Shown one piece after another: positions 17,113 to 26,688 of a stretch of 64,000 nt of DNA. Made by a program: the position numbers and the translations under genes. How positions within the stretch are numbered: the stretch's first letter is position 1; each line of letters starts with the position of its first letter. The notes under the pieces are model-generated. The model was given only the letters and a program-made list of their open reading frames with translations, did no database searches and was not told where the DNA came from. This DNA is from Pseudomonas trivialis (GTDB lineage Bacteria > Pseudomonadota > Gammaproteobacteria > Pseudomonadales > Pseudomonadaceae). The stretch is from the NCBI RefSeq assembly GCF_001439805.1, contig NZ_JYLK01000006.1, forward strand, positions 124,001 through 188,000, given 5' to 3'.

Positions 17113-17547
17113 TGGGTGTAAGAACCGCTGTACCATCCAACCCGATCCTGCACGCTACAGGCTAGACCTTCAACCATATGCCGGAACAGATGAAGAAAGA
17201 AATGCCAGCCACTTCAGGAGTCGCCAGAGCATCAGTTTTCTTTTAACTGGTGGGGCACTCACGCTGCACTCAGCTGGCGCTTGTAACTTCAACCGTGCTA
17301 GTCGCGTATTCCCTCCCCCCCCAATACCACCACACGCACTCTACGAGCTGTTCGTTAGTGCATTGGCTCAGGCATAAAGTTAGTGTACGCGAAGTCCATG
17401 CTTCGCCTAATTGTGCGGCGCCAAGTGCTAAGGTGCTTTTGTAGAGAGCGCTGCGCGCACCACGCGATAGACTTGCGTACGACGCAATGATGTCCATTGG
17501 GAAAAAAGAACAGATTTATTTCTCTGTTCTAAACGTCCGCTTCTGGC
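17113..17547 (+). other. Intergenic, no supported gene
   Basis: This is 435 bp without a credible reading frame. It ends with a reverse-oriented copy of the GTCCGCTTCTGGCCGA motif that runs directly into MITE copy 2. Confidence 0.4.
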
Positions 17548-17727
17548 CGATTGTGTTGAAAAAGTCGGTTTGCCCAAAACGCTCGAATGCTGATGGGTGA
17601 AAAGCCCCCTTTTGCACGCTGCTACGTGAAATCCGAGTCCTGAACCTACTGCCAAAAATTCAGATTTCAATCTCAGGCGCGTACTTTTCTGCCGTGGAAT
17701 TCGAAGTCGACTTTTTCAACAGAATCG
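17548..17727. mobile_element. MITE, 180 bp, copy 2 (inverted)
   Basis: This copy has the same length as copy 1 and inverted ends CGATTGTGTTGAAAAAGTCG and CGACTTTTTCAACAGAATCG, one mismatch between them. Its reverse complement aligns with copy 1 along the whole length, with blocks such as CCACGGCAGA, AGTACGCG and GAGATTGAAATCT shared. Together the copies bracket 13.4-17.7 kb as a large inverted repeat. Confidence 0.85.
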
Positions 17728-17918
17728 GCCGAAAGCTGCCCTTCGCAGAGAACAGATAGCTGCCACCCAGCCCTTCGCTTGCTTAGGTATCAGCGAGAAC
17801 CTCACATCGTCGCTGAAGGATCGAATAGCGCACACTGGCGCGCTTCCTCATGCGTATACGCGGTTGATGATTAATATATGTGTGCTTACGATAAGCTCAC
17901 TTAAAAAATGGAGTTGAC

Positions 17919-18350
17919 ATGTCCAGTCCCATGCAAGCCACTGCTTCATACAGTCACGAAACCAGCGCACCTGCGGCGACAGTCTGGGCTTTTTTTGAAG
18001 CCGTTCAGCTATGGAAGGACTGGAACGCGGGCGTCTATTCATGCGTGCTTGATGGCCCGTTCATGGAAGGTGTATGGATGACCATGGTGTTGCCTGACCA
18101 GCAGGTTATCAAGTCGCAACTGGTCGAGGTCAATGCGCCGATTGGGTTTACGGATGAAACCGTGCTGGGCGATGTAACCGTTCGCGTCAGGCACGAAATC
18201 ATCGCGCTCCCGAATGGAAATCACTCAATCGTCTATTCGATTGATGTCACGGGAGAGGACGCCGAGGATATCTGTGCGCAAGTGTCTTCCGACTTTCCTG
18301 ACGTCCTGCATGCACTTGTGGTCCTCGCAGAAAGTACGCTGAGCGTGTGA
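17919..18350 (+). CDS. SRPBCC family protein
   Basis: This is a 143-aa START/Bet-v1-like domain (polyketide cyclase family). The start SHETSAPAATVWAFFEAVQL and the following WKDWNAGVYSCVLDGPF are the usual first strand and helix, and the long C-terminal helix is SSDFPDVLHALVVLAE. These proteins bind hydrophobic ligands in a central cavity; the ligand here is unknown. GGAG lies just upstream of ATG 17919. It stands alone. Confidence 0.8.
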   Translation: MSSPMQATASYSHETSAPAATVWAFFEAVQLWKDWNAGVYSCVLDGPFMEGVWMTMVLPDQQVIKSQLVEVNAPIGFTDETVLGDVTVRVRHEIIALPNGNHSIVYSIDVTGEDAEDICAQVSSDFPDVLHALVVLAESTLSV

Positions 18351-18540
18351 GCCAAGCGTAGCTGATTTATGAATCGCCCCTAGTTTTATAGACACACCCG
18401 AGCGGCTGCTCCTGGCCGATTGCTGCCTTTACCAACGGTAACTCTCCCTCAGAACACGCTATTCTTCGGTCCCACAGGCTATGCTCCCTACCTCACCACC
18501 ACCAGCACATCAACGGAACGCAACACTTTCAGGATTGAAG

Positions 18541-19182
18541 ATGCAGACCGAACTCAGTTTCACCGATGTAGTACGCGAGATTCTTCGCCAGCATCCTGAA
18601 GGCCTCACACCCCAGCAAATCCGAGAGATCGTTAAGGTTGAGTACCCCCTGTACGTCGGCACCCCAAGCCATTTAAAAAACGTTGCTGCCGGCAATTACA
18701 AGGACGTTGACCACGCTGTTCTGGCCCGAATCTATCTAGCCTGCCGAGGCGCCTCAGACATCGCCGCAGATAAACGCCGAAAGCCTCACCTGATGACTCT
18801 CCTGCCGGATGTGGGATCAGTCGAGATCAAGGATGATGAGTTCATCGAGGGTGAGGATCTCGCCAAGCTGGAGGCTGATATCGGCACGTTGTACGTACTC
18901 TCCACCGGGCTCTATACCGCTGATCAAGTCGAAATAGTCAAGATTGGGATTACCACTGGCCCGGTCGAAAAGCGCATTACCCAGCTTTATACGACGGGTG
19001 TGCCATTTCGGTTCAAAATCGTAAGTCAGCTTGAAACCACAAACTATTCAAAGCTTGAGCAGGCCTTGCATTGCCTTTTCGATAAGTATCGGATCAATAA
19101 GTCCCGAGAGTTTTTCACAGCGCATTGCCTGAAGTTTTTGCCAGACCTAATCGCCGTCCACCGGAGTATTGAGACGAGCTAA
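18541..19182 (+). CDS. GIY-YIG nuclease-like protein (T5orf172 type)
   Basis: This is a 213-aa two-part protein. Residues 1-45 look like a winged-helix module (FTDVVREILRQHPEGLTPQQ). Residues 115-195 match the T5orf172/Mug113 branch of the GIY-YIG superfamily: GTLYVL, then VKIGITTG, Arg145 in EKRITQLYTTG, Glu173 with His177 in KLEQALHCLF, and SREFF. The first motif has L-Y-V instead of strict GIY, as is usual in this branch. It probably binds or cuts DNA. ATG 18541 follows AGGATTGAAG. It is close to a broken PD-(D/E)XK gene on the other strand, suggesting a defence-type neighbourhood. Confidence 0.75.
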   Translation: MQTELSFTDVVREILRQHPEGLTPQQIREIVKVEYPLYVGTPSHLKNVAAGNYKDVDHAVLARIYLACRGASDIAADKRRKPHLMTLLPDVGSVEIKDDEFIEGEDLAKLEADIGTLYVLSTGLYTADQVEIVKIGITTGPVEKRITQLYTTGVPFRFKIVSQLETTNYSKLEQALHCLFDKYRINKSREFFTAHCLKFLPDLIAVHRSIETS

Positions 19183-19270
19183 GGAGGCAAGTTTTTCTGG
19201 CCAGGAGAGGCCGTTTATTTACCCGGTTCCAAACGTTCGCTTCTGGCCGCCGTTGAAGAAATTGTTCAGA

Positions 19271-20416
19271 TTAACCCTGCGCCGCATACAACGCCCGCGC
19301 CTCCACCCACAGCCCATACAAATCATCCGCCATCCGCTCCACCGCCTGCGCCCTTTTCACCGGCTCATTCAACACCATCAAATCCTCATCACTCGGATTC
19401 TTCATATTAAGCTCAGTGGTATACCGCCAAAGCAAACCACCGCTGCCAACGCCGTTATTCACCACGTTCTGCGTCAACGTCGTCAGCCAGGCATGCGCAG
19501 TCGGGTGGGATTGCGCATCGCAGTAATAGCCGCAATAAAACCGGTGATCGAGTTCGATATACACCGAGCCCTGTACAAACCCCAAATCGTAATAAAGACC
19601 GTACCAGCGATTATCCCGAGTGGCGCTGTAATAGCGATCAACCACCTCCGCCGTCGGCGCTTCAGAGGGTTTGGGCAGCTCGGGGTATTTGTCCGTGATG
19701 CATTGGGCAAGTGCTTGCCAGAATTCCAGTTGCAGGTCTTTCAGGGTTTCGACGAACGCTTTTTGCAAGTCGCGTACCACCAGCAGGTTGTTGTTTTGGC
19801 GCAGTGTCTGTTTGAGCGCGTCCATGTAGGCGTATCCCTGGTTCTGGAAGGTCAGTGTTGCGACGAGGTCGATGTATTGCAGCAGGCTTTCGCGCACGCC
19901 GGCTTCGCGGATAACCCATTGCTGGCATTGCTCCAGCCACGGCAGGATGTCGTTGGCGTAGCTGATGCGCTGGTAGTCAATGCCCAGGCAACTGCGCCGG
20001 TCGGCGTCGCGGCCGTCCAGGGTGAGGTAGAGCGGTGGGTAGGCCTAGCAGCCTTCGCTTTGAAGGGTTTGCAGGTAACGGTGCAACTGCGCGTCCTGGT
20101 CTGCGGCGTAAAGCTTGTTTTCGATGATGACTGCCTGACGCTTGCTGTTGCGGATCAGGATGTCGACATTGCGGTACTCGACCTCGACCGTCACCTCGGT
20201 GCAGTCGAAACCTTCGATGTTCAACGCGGCCAACAACAATTGCAGCAGCTTGGTCCCAGCACCGTGGGCGCCTTGAGGATTGAGCAAAAAGGCCAGGTAG
20301 CGAGAGTGCAGGCGCACTTCATCGGAGCTGCTGCGCAGCAGGGTGAACAGGTTGAACGCCGGAGGACGGTGCAGTTCGGCGCGCAGTAATGCGGCGCGGT
20401 GGATCAAGGGTTGCAA
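19271..20416 (-). pseudogene. PD-(D/E)XK nuclease family gene with in-frame amber
   Basis: Read through one TAG (20045-20047, codon 124), a single frame gives a protein of about 380 residues of the PD-(D/E)XK superfamily (PF14281-like). The N-terminal DEVRLHSRYLAFLLNPQGAH is the family start, and Asp85 in YRNVDILIRN with Glu99 and Lys101 in IIENKL are the catalytic residues, followed by DQDAQLHRYL. After the stop the frame continues PPLYLTLDGRDADRR to the normal end. TTG 20416 is the likely start, with AAGGA 8 bases upstream. The 123-residue product made before the stop would keep the active site but lose two thirds of the protein. Family members are often linked to phage defence. Confidence 0.8.
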
Positions 20417-20440
20417 GGTTCATTTCCTTATGGGGGCAAG

Positions 20441-20690
20441 TCAGGCAATGATTGTATTGCGCCAGTACTTACCGTGCACGCGTGCATTTTTCGTTGCCAA
20501 GAGAATCAACTCATAATCCTGCCCCGCCTTTGGGGTGAAACGAAAGGTTTACTGGCAGTTATAGGAATAGCCGGCAGAAACGTGGCTTTCACTCTGGAAG
20601 TTCATGGTTAAAGGCTTGTCGGCTCAGCACTTTCAGCTCGGTGTGCGCCAACTCCTGCGATTGCACCTGGCGGTTATGCCGTTCAGTTAA
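20441..20690 (-). pseudogene. Decayed small gene, frameshift plus stop
   Basis: On the minus strand RQVQSQELAHTELKVLSRQA is followed, after a frame change near 20605, by NFQSESHVSAGYSYNCQ, an in-frame TAA (20549-20551), then TFRFTPKAGQDYELILLATK and a stop at 20441. The pieces read as one short secreted-type or beta-rich protein. I cannot name the family. It lies directly upstream of the broken nuclease gene and was probably transcribed with it. Confidence 0.5.
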
Positions 20691-20711
20691 GGAACGTTTG
20701 CGGGCTTATTG

Positions 20712-20842
20712 TGGCGAGCGGGCTTGCCCCGCGTTGGGGTGCGAAGCGCCCCCAATCGAGCAAAACGCGGTGTACCTGATACGGCTCAGCGCCTGGTTTT
20801 GGGGCTGCTGCGCAGCCCAGCGCAGGACAAGCCTGCTCGCCA
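20712..20842. repeat. REPIN-like element, copy B
   Basis: A 131-bp copy of the palindromic element described at 7526, with the same inner hairpins. Its flanks include TGCCGTTCAGTTAA on the left and TTAACTGAACGGCA on the right, so the inverted symmetry extends beyond the core. Flank parts recur next to copies D and E. Confidence 0.9.
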
Positions 20843-20875
20843 CAGGGAATCTGCGATTAACTGAACGGCATCGGG

Positions 20876-21382
20876 TCAAGCGCGCTTGGGCAACTTCCAG
20901 CCCGCCCGCACAAAGTGACACGTGTACCCGTCAGGAATCCGCTCCAGGTAATCCTGATGTTCGGGCTCCGCCTCCCAAAACTCACCGGCCGGTTCAATCT
21001 CGGTCACCACCGGCCCCGGCCATAGCTTCGATGCATCAACATCAGCCACGGTGTCTTCGGCCACCTCACGCTGCGCTTCGCTCAGGTAATAAATCGCCGA
21101 ACGGTAGCTTGGCCCCAGGTCGTTGCCCTGGCGGTTGGGCGTGCTGGGGTCGTGGATCTGGAAGAAGAACTCCAGAATCTGCCGATACGTGATCACCGCC
21201 GGGTCAAACACGATCTCGATCGCTTCCGCATGGTCGCCATGGTTGCGATAGGTGGCATTGGGCACGTCGCCGCCGGTGTAACCGACGCGTGTGTGCAGCA
21301 CGCCGGGGTAGCGTCGCAGCAGGTCCTGCATGCCCCAGAAGCACCCGCCGGCGAGGATGGCGGTTTCGGTGTGGTTGGTCAT
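20876..21382 (-). CDS. msrA: Peptide-methionine (S)-S-oxide reductase
   Basis: This is a 168-aa MsrA that repairs oxidised methionine in proteins using thioredoxin. The active site GGCFWGMQ is at residues 12-19, and [20 protein letters not shown] and [12 protein letters not shown] are the substrate-binding motifs. The length matches the short, cytoplasmic form without a fused MsrB. It is a single gene whose stop lies 33 bp from a REPIN. Confidence 0.92.
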   Translation of the reverse strand: MTNHTETAILAGGCFWGMQDLLRRYPGVLHTRVGYTGGDVPNATYRNHGDHAEAIEIVFDPAVITYRQILEFFFQIHDPSTPNRQGNDLGPSYRSAIYYLSEAQREVAEDTVADVDASKLWPGPVVTEIEPAGEFWEAEPEHQDYLERIPDGYTCHFVRAGWKLPKRA

Positions 21383-21562
21383 GGTCTGCCCTCACGCTTG
21401 ATGGATATGCAGGTAGTTATGGGGCTGTGCCCGCCAATAGCAAGTCAACGCGTCAAACACCGATACAAAACCAAAATAAATGTACAGTTTCCCAATAACC
21501 TGTCGACATAGATGGCAAGGTGCCATGGATGAGGCCCGCATCACTTATTGAGCCTTTACGCT

Positions 21563-22867
21563 ATGTCCATCTTTGCCTTTCTACACCGTGACCGTCGCGC
21601 CCTGCACCAACTGACAGCGGCGATCAAAAACGGCCAGCCGCACTCTATCGATCGCCACAGAACCGCACCGGCCGTGCTTGATGCGCTGGCTGTACTCGAA
21701 TCCTCCAACCGTGAAACACAATCGCGCATTTCCCAGCTCGAAGATGAACTCGAGTCTGCCCGTGAATTGCTGCGCGAGTCTGCCGCCTCCGCCCAGGCTT
21801 CGGAAATCCGCTTTGACCTGGTCAACCGCGCCTCCAGCGAGGGCCTCTGGGACATGGAGGTGGTGGCGGGCGACCCGATCAATCCGCAGAACCGTTTCTG
21901 GTGGTCGCCGCAATTTCGCAGCCTGCTCGGATTCTCCGACGAGCGTGATTTTCCGAACGTGCTGGCCAGTTGGGCTGATCGTCTGCATCCACAGGACAAG
22001 CAGGCGACGCTGGACGCTTTTGCACGGCATCTCAACGACAAGTCGGGAAACACGCCTTACAACGTGAACAATCGGCTGGCGATGAAAAACGGTTCCTACC
22101 GCTGGTTTCACGCCCAGGGTGAAACGCTGCGCGATGAACGCGGCACGCCGATTCGCGTGGCCGGTGCGTTGCGCGATATTCATGATCAGTTGCAACGCGA
22201 TCAGGAACACGACGTGATCATCACCCGCTTCGAACTGGCCCGGGAGATGCTTTCCGACGGTTTGTGGGATATGGAGGTGATTGCCGGCGACCCCGTGAAC
22301 CCGAAAAACCCCTTCTGGTGGTCGCCTCAGTTTCGACGCCTGCTGGGTTTTGAAACGGTGCAAGAGTTTCCCGATGTGCTGGACAGCTGGGCCTCCCGGC
22401 TGCACCCGAATGACAAGGAGCGCAGCCTGAACGCCTTTGGTGCGCACCTCAATGACAAGTCAGGGCAGACGCCGTTTGATATCGAATACCGGTTGAAGAT
22501 GAAAAGTGGCGAATACCGCTGGTTCCGCGCCCGCGGTCAAACCCGCCGCGATCCGCAGGGTGCGCCACTGCGGGTGGTGGGCGCGCTGGTGGACGTGCAC
22601 TTGCAGCATGAGCAGCAAGCGTTGCGCGCCGCGGAGGGCGAGCACCAGCGTACGCTGGAAACCAACATTGCGCAGTTGTCGCAGATTGTCGGGACGATCC
22701 AGAGCATCGCCAGCCAGACCAATCTGCTGGCGCTGAATGCCGCGATTGAAGCGGCGCGTGCCGGCGAGGCCGGACGTGGTTTCGCAGTGGTGGCCGACGA
22801 GGTGCGCAAGCTGGCAACGCGTACCACCGAAGCCACCGAACAGGCGGCCGGGATGATTGCTCGGTAA
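21563..22867 (+). CDS. PAS-PAS chemoreceptor with short signalling domain
   Basis: This is a soluble chemoreceptor of 434 residues with no membrane segment. A short N-terminal coiled coil is followed by two similar PAS domains with PAC motifs ([13 protein letters not shown] and YRWFHAQGE in the first; [13 protein letters not shown] and YRWFRARGQ in the second), so it has an internal duplication. The C-terminus holds the receptor tip, [20 protein letters not shown] then [13 protein letters not shown], but stops about 20 residues later. A full receptor continues over 100 residues further. The layout resembles BdlA, the biofilm-dispersal receptor. ATG 21563 is chosen over an upstream TTG. Confidence 0.8.
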   Translation: MSIFAFLHRDRRALHQLTAAIKNGQPHSIDRHRTAPAVLDALAVLESSNRETQSRISQLEDELESARELLRESAASAQASEIRFDLVNRASSEGLWDMEVVAGDPINPQNRFWWSPQFRSLLGFSDERDFPNVLASWADRLHPQDKQATLDAFARHLNDKSGNTPYNVNNRLAMKNGSYRWFHAQGETLRDERGTPIRVAGALRDIHDQLQRDQEHDVIITRFELAREMLSDGLWDMEVIAGDPVNPKNPFWWSPQFRRLLGFETVQEFPDVLDSWASRLHPNDKERSLNAFGAHLNDKSGQTPFDIEYRLKMKSGEYRWFRARGQTRRDPQGAPLRVVGALVDVHLQHEQQALRAAEGEHQRTLETNIAQLSQIVGTIQSIASQTNLLALNAAIEAARAGEAGRGFAVVADEVRKLATRTTEATEQAAGMIAR

Positions 22868-22881
22868 GTCGCCCGTTTCAG

Positions 22882-22908
22882 CCGCCTCTCCAATACGCAG
22901 AGAGGCGG
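22882..22908 (+). terminator. Rho-independent terminator
   Basis: The inverted repeat CCGCCTCTC / GAGAGGCGG has a 9-base loop and is followed by TTTGT. It lies 15 bp after the PAS-PAS chemoreceptor gene and separates it from the next chemoreceptor. Confidence 0.75.
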
Positions 22909-23095
22909 TTTGTCAAGTCAATAAACACGACGTAAAAAGCAAAAAAGTAGTGAACTATCACTCCCTCTACAGGCCACTTCTAAAGTTAACAACAACACGG
23001 CCGATAGTTAATTACGGAGCCCTTAATCCCTGCCCGAAACACACAAAAAACCCAATATACATGCCACGGATAGGCACGTTTCAGGACCGAACATC

Positions 23096-24718
23096 ATGTT
23101 CAGCAAACTAAGCATTTCGCAAAAACTCTATGCAAGTTTTACCGCAGTCGTTGTACTGATTGGTTTATTGGTGGGGAGCGCCTATAGAGGCTTCGAAACG
23201 GTAGAAGATGCTACAACTAGTAACGTGCATACTTATGAAGTATTAAGCGCCGCACAATTGGCGCTGGAACAGTTGATCAACATCGAAACCGGCATGCGCG
23301 GTTTCGTTATCGCGTCCAAAGACACCTTTCTGGAACCTCTGGTCGCCGGCGAAAAACGCTTTTTAGAGAAGTTGGAGTTGCTCAAACGCCTGACGGCGGA
23401 TAACCCGGCGCAGCAGCAACGCCTGACCAGCCTGGGCGAGACGCAAAAGCGCTGGCTTGCCGAAGACATCGATCCAATCATCGCCCTGCGTAGAAGCCTG
23501 ACGGCCAGCAAACTGCCCGATGACGAACTGGATACGCGCATCACCGCCGGCGCCGACAAGGCCAAGATGGACAGCATGCGCGCGACCCTGGCGGAAATCA
23601 CCGCCACCGAAACCGCCCTGCTGGCGCAAAGAAACCAGGAGATGATCGATGCCAAACATATGGCGCTGACGATTCTGATCGTGGGCGGCATCTTGTCGGC
23701 TGTGTTGTCGTTGATCCTCGCCACCTCCCTGGGCCGCAGCACCACTCGGCGCCTGCAACTGGCGATTGATGCCGCTACCGCAATTGCCAACGGCAAACTG
23801 GATACGGTGATCGACACCAGCAGCCATGACGAGTTGCCTAAAGCCTTCGACCGCATGCAGAAACGCCTGCGGGAAATGATTCAACAGATCAGCGAAGCGG
23901 CCAACCAGTTGGTACTGTCGGTGCAGCAGATCTCCGGCGCGTCGGAGCAGTTGTCCGGTGCGATTCAGGAGCAGTCGACGTCGGCCTCGATGATGGCCGC
24001 CACCATTGAAGAACTGACCGTGAGCATCCATCACGTCTCGGAAAATGCCGACGAGGCACACCAGCTCGCCAGCCGCTCAGGCGAGCAATCCAAGGACGGC
24101 GCACGCGTCATCGAAAATACCCTGGCGAGCATGAACGGCATTGCCAAAACCGTGCAGCACTCCTCCACCCAGGTGGCGGGGTTGGGCCAGCACTCCGAAC
24201 AGATTTCCTCGATCATCAGCGTGATTCAGGGCATCGCCGACCAGACCAACCTGCTGGCGCTTAACGCCGCCATTGAAGCAGCCCGGGCCGGCGAGCAAGG
24301 GCGCGGGTTTGCCGTGGTAGCCGATGAGGTGCGCCTGCTCGCGCAGAACACCGGCAAGTCGACCAAGGAAATCGCGATCATGATCGAGAAAATCCAGGCC
24401 GGCGTGCGCGAAACCGTTGAAAGCATGCGCGGTGGTGTGCTCGAAGTGAGCCAGGGCGTGGAAACGGCGGGAACCGCAGGCGCGGCCATCGTCGAAATTC
24501 GCGACAGCTCGGAGAAAGTGCTCCAGGTGGTCGATCAGATCTCCTTCGCCTTGCGTGAGCAGACCATGGCCAGCCAGGACGTTGCCCGCAACGTTGAGCG
24601 CTCGGCGCAGATGGCGGAAATGAACAACGTGTCGGTGCAGGAGTTGCTCAAGACCAGTGGCGGCCTGAAGAACCTCGCCACCAGCCTTCAGCACGAAGTG
24701 AGCAAGTTCCAGTTGTAA
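23096..24718 (+). CDS. Methyl-accepting chemotaxis protein, CHASE3-type sensor
   Basis: This is a 540-aa transmembrane receptor. TM1 spans about residues 10-32. A periplasmic four-helix sensor follows, whose [21 protein letters not shown] is the CHASE3-like signature. TM2 is at about 187-208, then a HAMP domain ([20 protein letters not shown]) and a full signalling domain with the tip [20 protein letters not shown]. It feeds the Che pathway at the cell pole; the ligand is unknown. ATG 23096 follows AGGA. It has no C-terminal CheR-binding pentapeptide. Confidence 0.88.
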   Translation: MFSKLSISQKLYASFTAVVVLIGLLVGSAYRGFETVEDATTSNVHTYEVLSAAQLALEQLINIETGMRGFVIASKDTFLEPLVAGEKRFLEKLELLKRLTADNPAQQQRLTSLGETQKRWLAEDIDPIIALRRSLTASKLPDDELDTRITAGADKAKMDSMRATLAEITATETALLAQRNQEMIDAKHMALTILIVGGILSAVLSLILATSLGRSTTRRLQLAIDAATAIANGKLDTVIDTSSHDELPKAFDRMQKRLREMIQQISEAANQLVLSVQQISGASEQLSGAIQEQSTSASMMAATIEELTVSIHHVSENADEAHQLASRSGEQSKDGARVIENTLASMNGIAKTVQHSSTQVAGLGQHSEQISSIISVIQGIADQTNLLALNAAIEAARAGEQGRGFAVVADEVRLLAQNTGKSTKEIAIMIEKIQAGVRETVESMRGGVLEVSQGVETAGTAGAAIVEIRDSSEKVLQVVDQISFALREQTMASQDVARNVERSAQMAEMNNVSVQELLKTSGGLKNLATSLQHEVSKFQL

Positions 24719-24811
24719 TCCACAGGCTGCGGGGCTGAGCTCGGCGCACGCTGAACGAAGCCCGCCCGGTTGCAGTCGGAGAAATACCCTCTCCGGCAAA
24801 GAACCCGGCTC

Positions 24812-26575
24812 ATGCCTCTGAAAACCGCAGCCCTCGCCTCCCTCCTCTCCCTGGCGGCCAGCACGGCCGCCGCCGCCCAGGAACCGTTGCGCCTGCAAAA
24901 CCTGCAGCGCTGCGGCGACCTGCTGGAAAACCGTCAGCAAGCCTGGTGCCTGACCGCACGTGGCCTGGGTGACGCCACGCCAACACTCAAACTGGGCGTC
25001 ACCGCCCTGCCGGCGAACGCGGTGCAGCGTGACGGCAATACCCTTCGTGTGCATCTGGACAGCAGCCACTATCAAAGCGGCCCCATGTGGCTGGAGGACG
25101 GCACCCGCGTCAGCAACGCTGCCTGGCTGAGCCTGCGCAATAGCCACGTGGTGGCGGCAAAGCCCAACGAAGTGGCGAAGAACATGGACGGCCTGACCAC
25201 CTACATCGACCTGGTCAGCGTGCTGATCGAAGAAGACCACGATGGCCGTCAGGAAGCCGAGCGCCTGGCCCGCAAGTATGGGGCGACGGTGGTCGGCAGC
25301 ATTGCGCCGCTGAACCTGTTCCAGCTGCGCCTGCCCGCCAGGGATTTGGTGCAGCGCGATGCGCTGGTGCTGCGTCTGGGCAGCGAGACCAGCGTCGATG
25401 CGGTGGTGGTCGAGGAGTCGGCCGCCGAAGAGGCCGAGGCCGCCGCGCCGCGCGAGAAACCCGACAAACCGGCGCCGGACTCCGACGAGTGGGCGGCCAA
25501 TCGCTTTCTGGATGCGGTGACTTATTACCAGAGTCGCCTGCCGGGCCGGCATTCGCCGATCCTGCCGCAACCGGTGCGCGTGGGGGTGATCGAGCGCGGG
25601 GTGGATTTCGACACCGCCGACTTTGCCGATTATCTCGGCGCCTGTGCCGCCAGGCGCACGTGCGTGTATGCGCGCGACACGAACGCGCCGGACGGCCATG
25701 GCACCACGGTTGCGGGCATCCTCGCGGCGCGCTGGGATGACGGCGGCAACAGTGGTTTCCTGCGCGGGCTGGACAAGGCCAGCGGCGGCTTCGAGGTGAT
25801 CGTCGACCGGGATTCCGATGCCGGCATCACAGCCAATATCGCCGCGTCGGTCAATCTGGTGGAGGACGGTGTACGCGTGCTCAACTGGAGCTGGGGCATT
25901 CATCGCGTCGGCGCCAAGGACGTCAACGGGGACGACGTCGATTCGCTGCTGCGCAGCGGCATCGCCATGAGCGGCTATGAAGAATTGCTCGAGGAGTTTT
26001 TTCTCTGGCTGCGCAAGGAGCATCCCGATGTGATCGTGGTGAACTCCGCTGGCAATGGCTCGGCGTTCTCCGGCACGGATGACTATCGCCTGCCCTCCTC
26101 GTTTATCACCGAACAATTGCTGGTGGTGGGCGGGCATCAGCGCGGCGAGCGCAGCGGGTTGGCGGTTGATGATCCAGCGTATGCGGTGACGCGCAGTTCC
26201 TCGAATGTGGACATGCGCGTGGACATCACCGCCGCCGCCTGCACCCACGCCTCCACCCGCGATGCCGGCCAGGAAGGCGCGGTGCACTGCGGCACCTCCT
26301 ATGCCACGCCAATGGTTGCAGGGTTGCTGGCGGCCATGCTGTCGATCAACCCGCAGTTGCAACCCGAGCAGTTGCGCATGCTGCTGCGCCGCAGCTCAAT
26401 GGCCATCGGCGAAAAAAACGACTTTGAACGCAGCGACGCCCAGGACCTCACCGCGCCCATCCTGCCGTCGGAGCGCAACTACCAGCGCACCGACAAGGAC
26501 GTGGGACGCTCGGCGCGGCTGGACATGCAGAAAGCACTGGATCTGGCGGTGCAGAGCAGGACACGTGTACGGTGA
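24812..26575 (+). CDS. Secreted S8 (subtilisin-like) protease, Glu for Asp
   Basis: This 587-aa protein has a Sec signal peptide (to about residue 24), a pro-region of about 220 residues and a subtilase domain. Catalytic His296 is in DGHGTTVAG, the oxyanion Asn415 in VNSAGNGS and the nucleophile Ser496 in GTSYATPMVAG. At the position of the catalytic Asp the sequence is VGVIERGVDFD, so Glu261 replaces the Asp of the usual VxVIDTGV. The protein may be active with Glu, use a nearby Asp, or be inactive. ATG 24812 begins the signal peptide; its ribosome site is weak. It is a single gene after a chemoreceptor. Confidence 0.82.
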   Translation: MPLKTAALASLLSLAASTAAAAQEPLRLQNLQRCGDLLENRQQAWCLTARGLGDATPTLKLGVTALPANAVQRDGNTLRVHLDSSHYQSGPMWLEDGTRVSNAAWLSLRNSHVVAAKPNEVAKNMDGLTTYIDLVSVLIEEDHDGRQEAERLARKYGATVVGSIAPLNLFQLRLPARDLVQRDALVLRLGSETSVDAVVVEESAAEEAEAAAPREKPDKPAPDSDEWAANRFLDAVTYYQSRLPGRHSPILPQPVRVGVIERGVDFDTADFADYLGACAARRTCVYARDTNAPDGHGTTVAGILAARWDDGGNSGFLRGLDKASGGFEVIVDRDSDAGITANIAASVNLVEDGVRVLNWSWGIHRVGAKDVNGDDVDSLLRSGIAMSGYEELLEEFFLWLRKEHPDVIVVNSAGNGSAFSGTDDYRLPSSFITEQLLVVGGHQRGERSGLAVDDPAYAVTRSSSNVDMRVDITAAACTHASTRDAGQEGAVHCGTSYATPMVAGLLAAMLSINPQLQPEQLRMLLRRSSMAIGEKNDFERSDAQDLTAPILPSERNYQRTDKDVGRSARLDMQKALDLAVQSRTRVR

Positions 26576-26688
26576 TGGCTTTTTCAGAAACCCGAGACAT
26601 GTCATGTTCGTTGCCGAAACCAGTGATCCCATCGCAGCCTCGCCGGGGCTCGACAGCTCCCACCTTTGAGTGGGAGGGCGACGTGTTG

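Noticed and set aside
13395..17727. MITE pair considered as the ends of a composite transposon
   Set aside because: The copies encode no transposase and no target duplication around the whole 4.3-kb segment could be seen; kept only as a possible mobile or invertible unit.
19169..20389. 406-codon + strand frame across the broken nuclease
   Set aside because: The minus strand carries the PD-(D/E)XK motifs; the + strand peptide is Arg/His/Gln-rich shadow.
24077..26362. 761-codon minus-strand frame opposite the S8 protease and chemoreceptor
   Set aside because: It has His/Gln/Arg-rich shadow composition and no domain, and the + strand genes have clear motifs.
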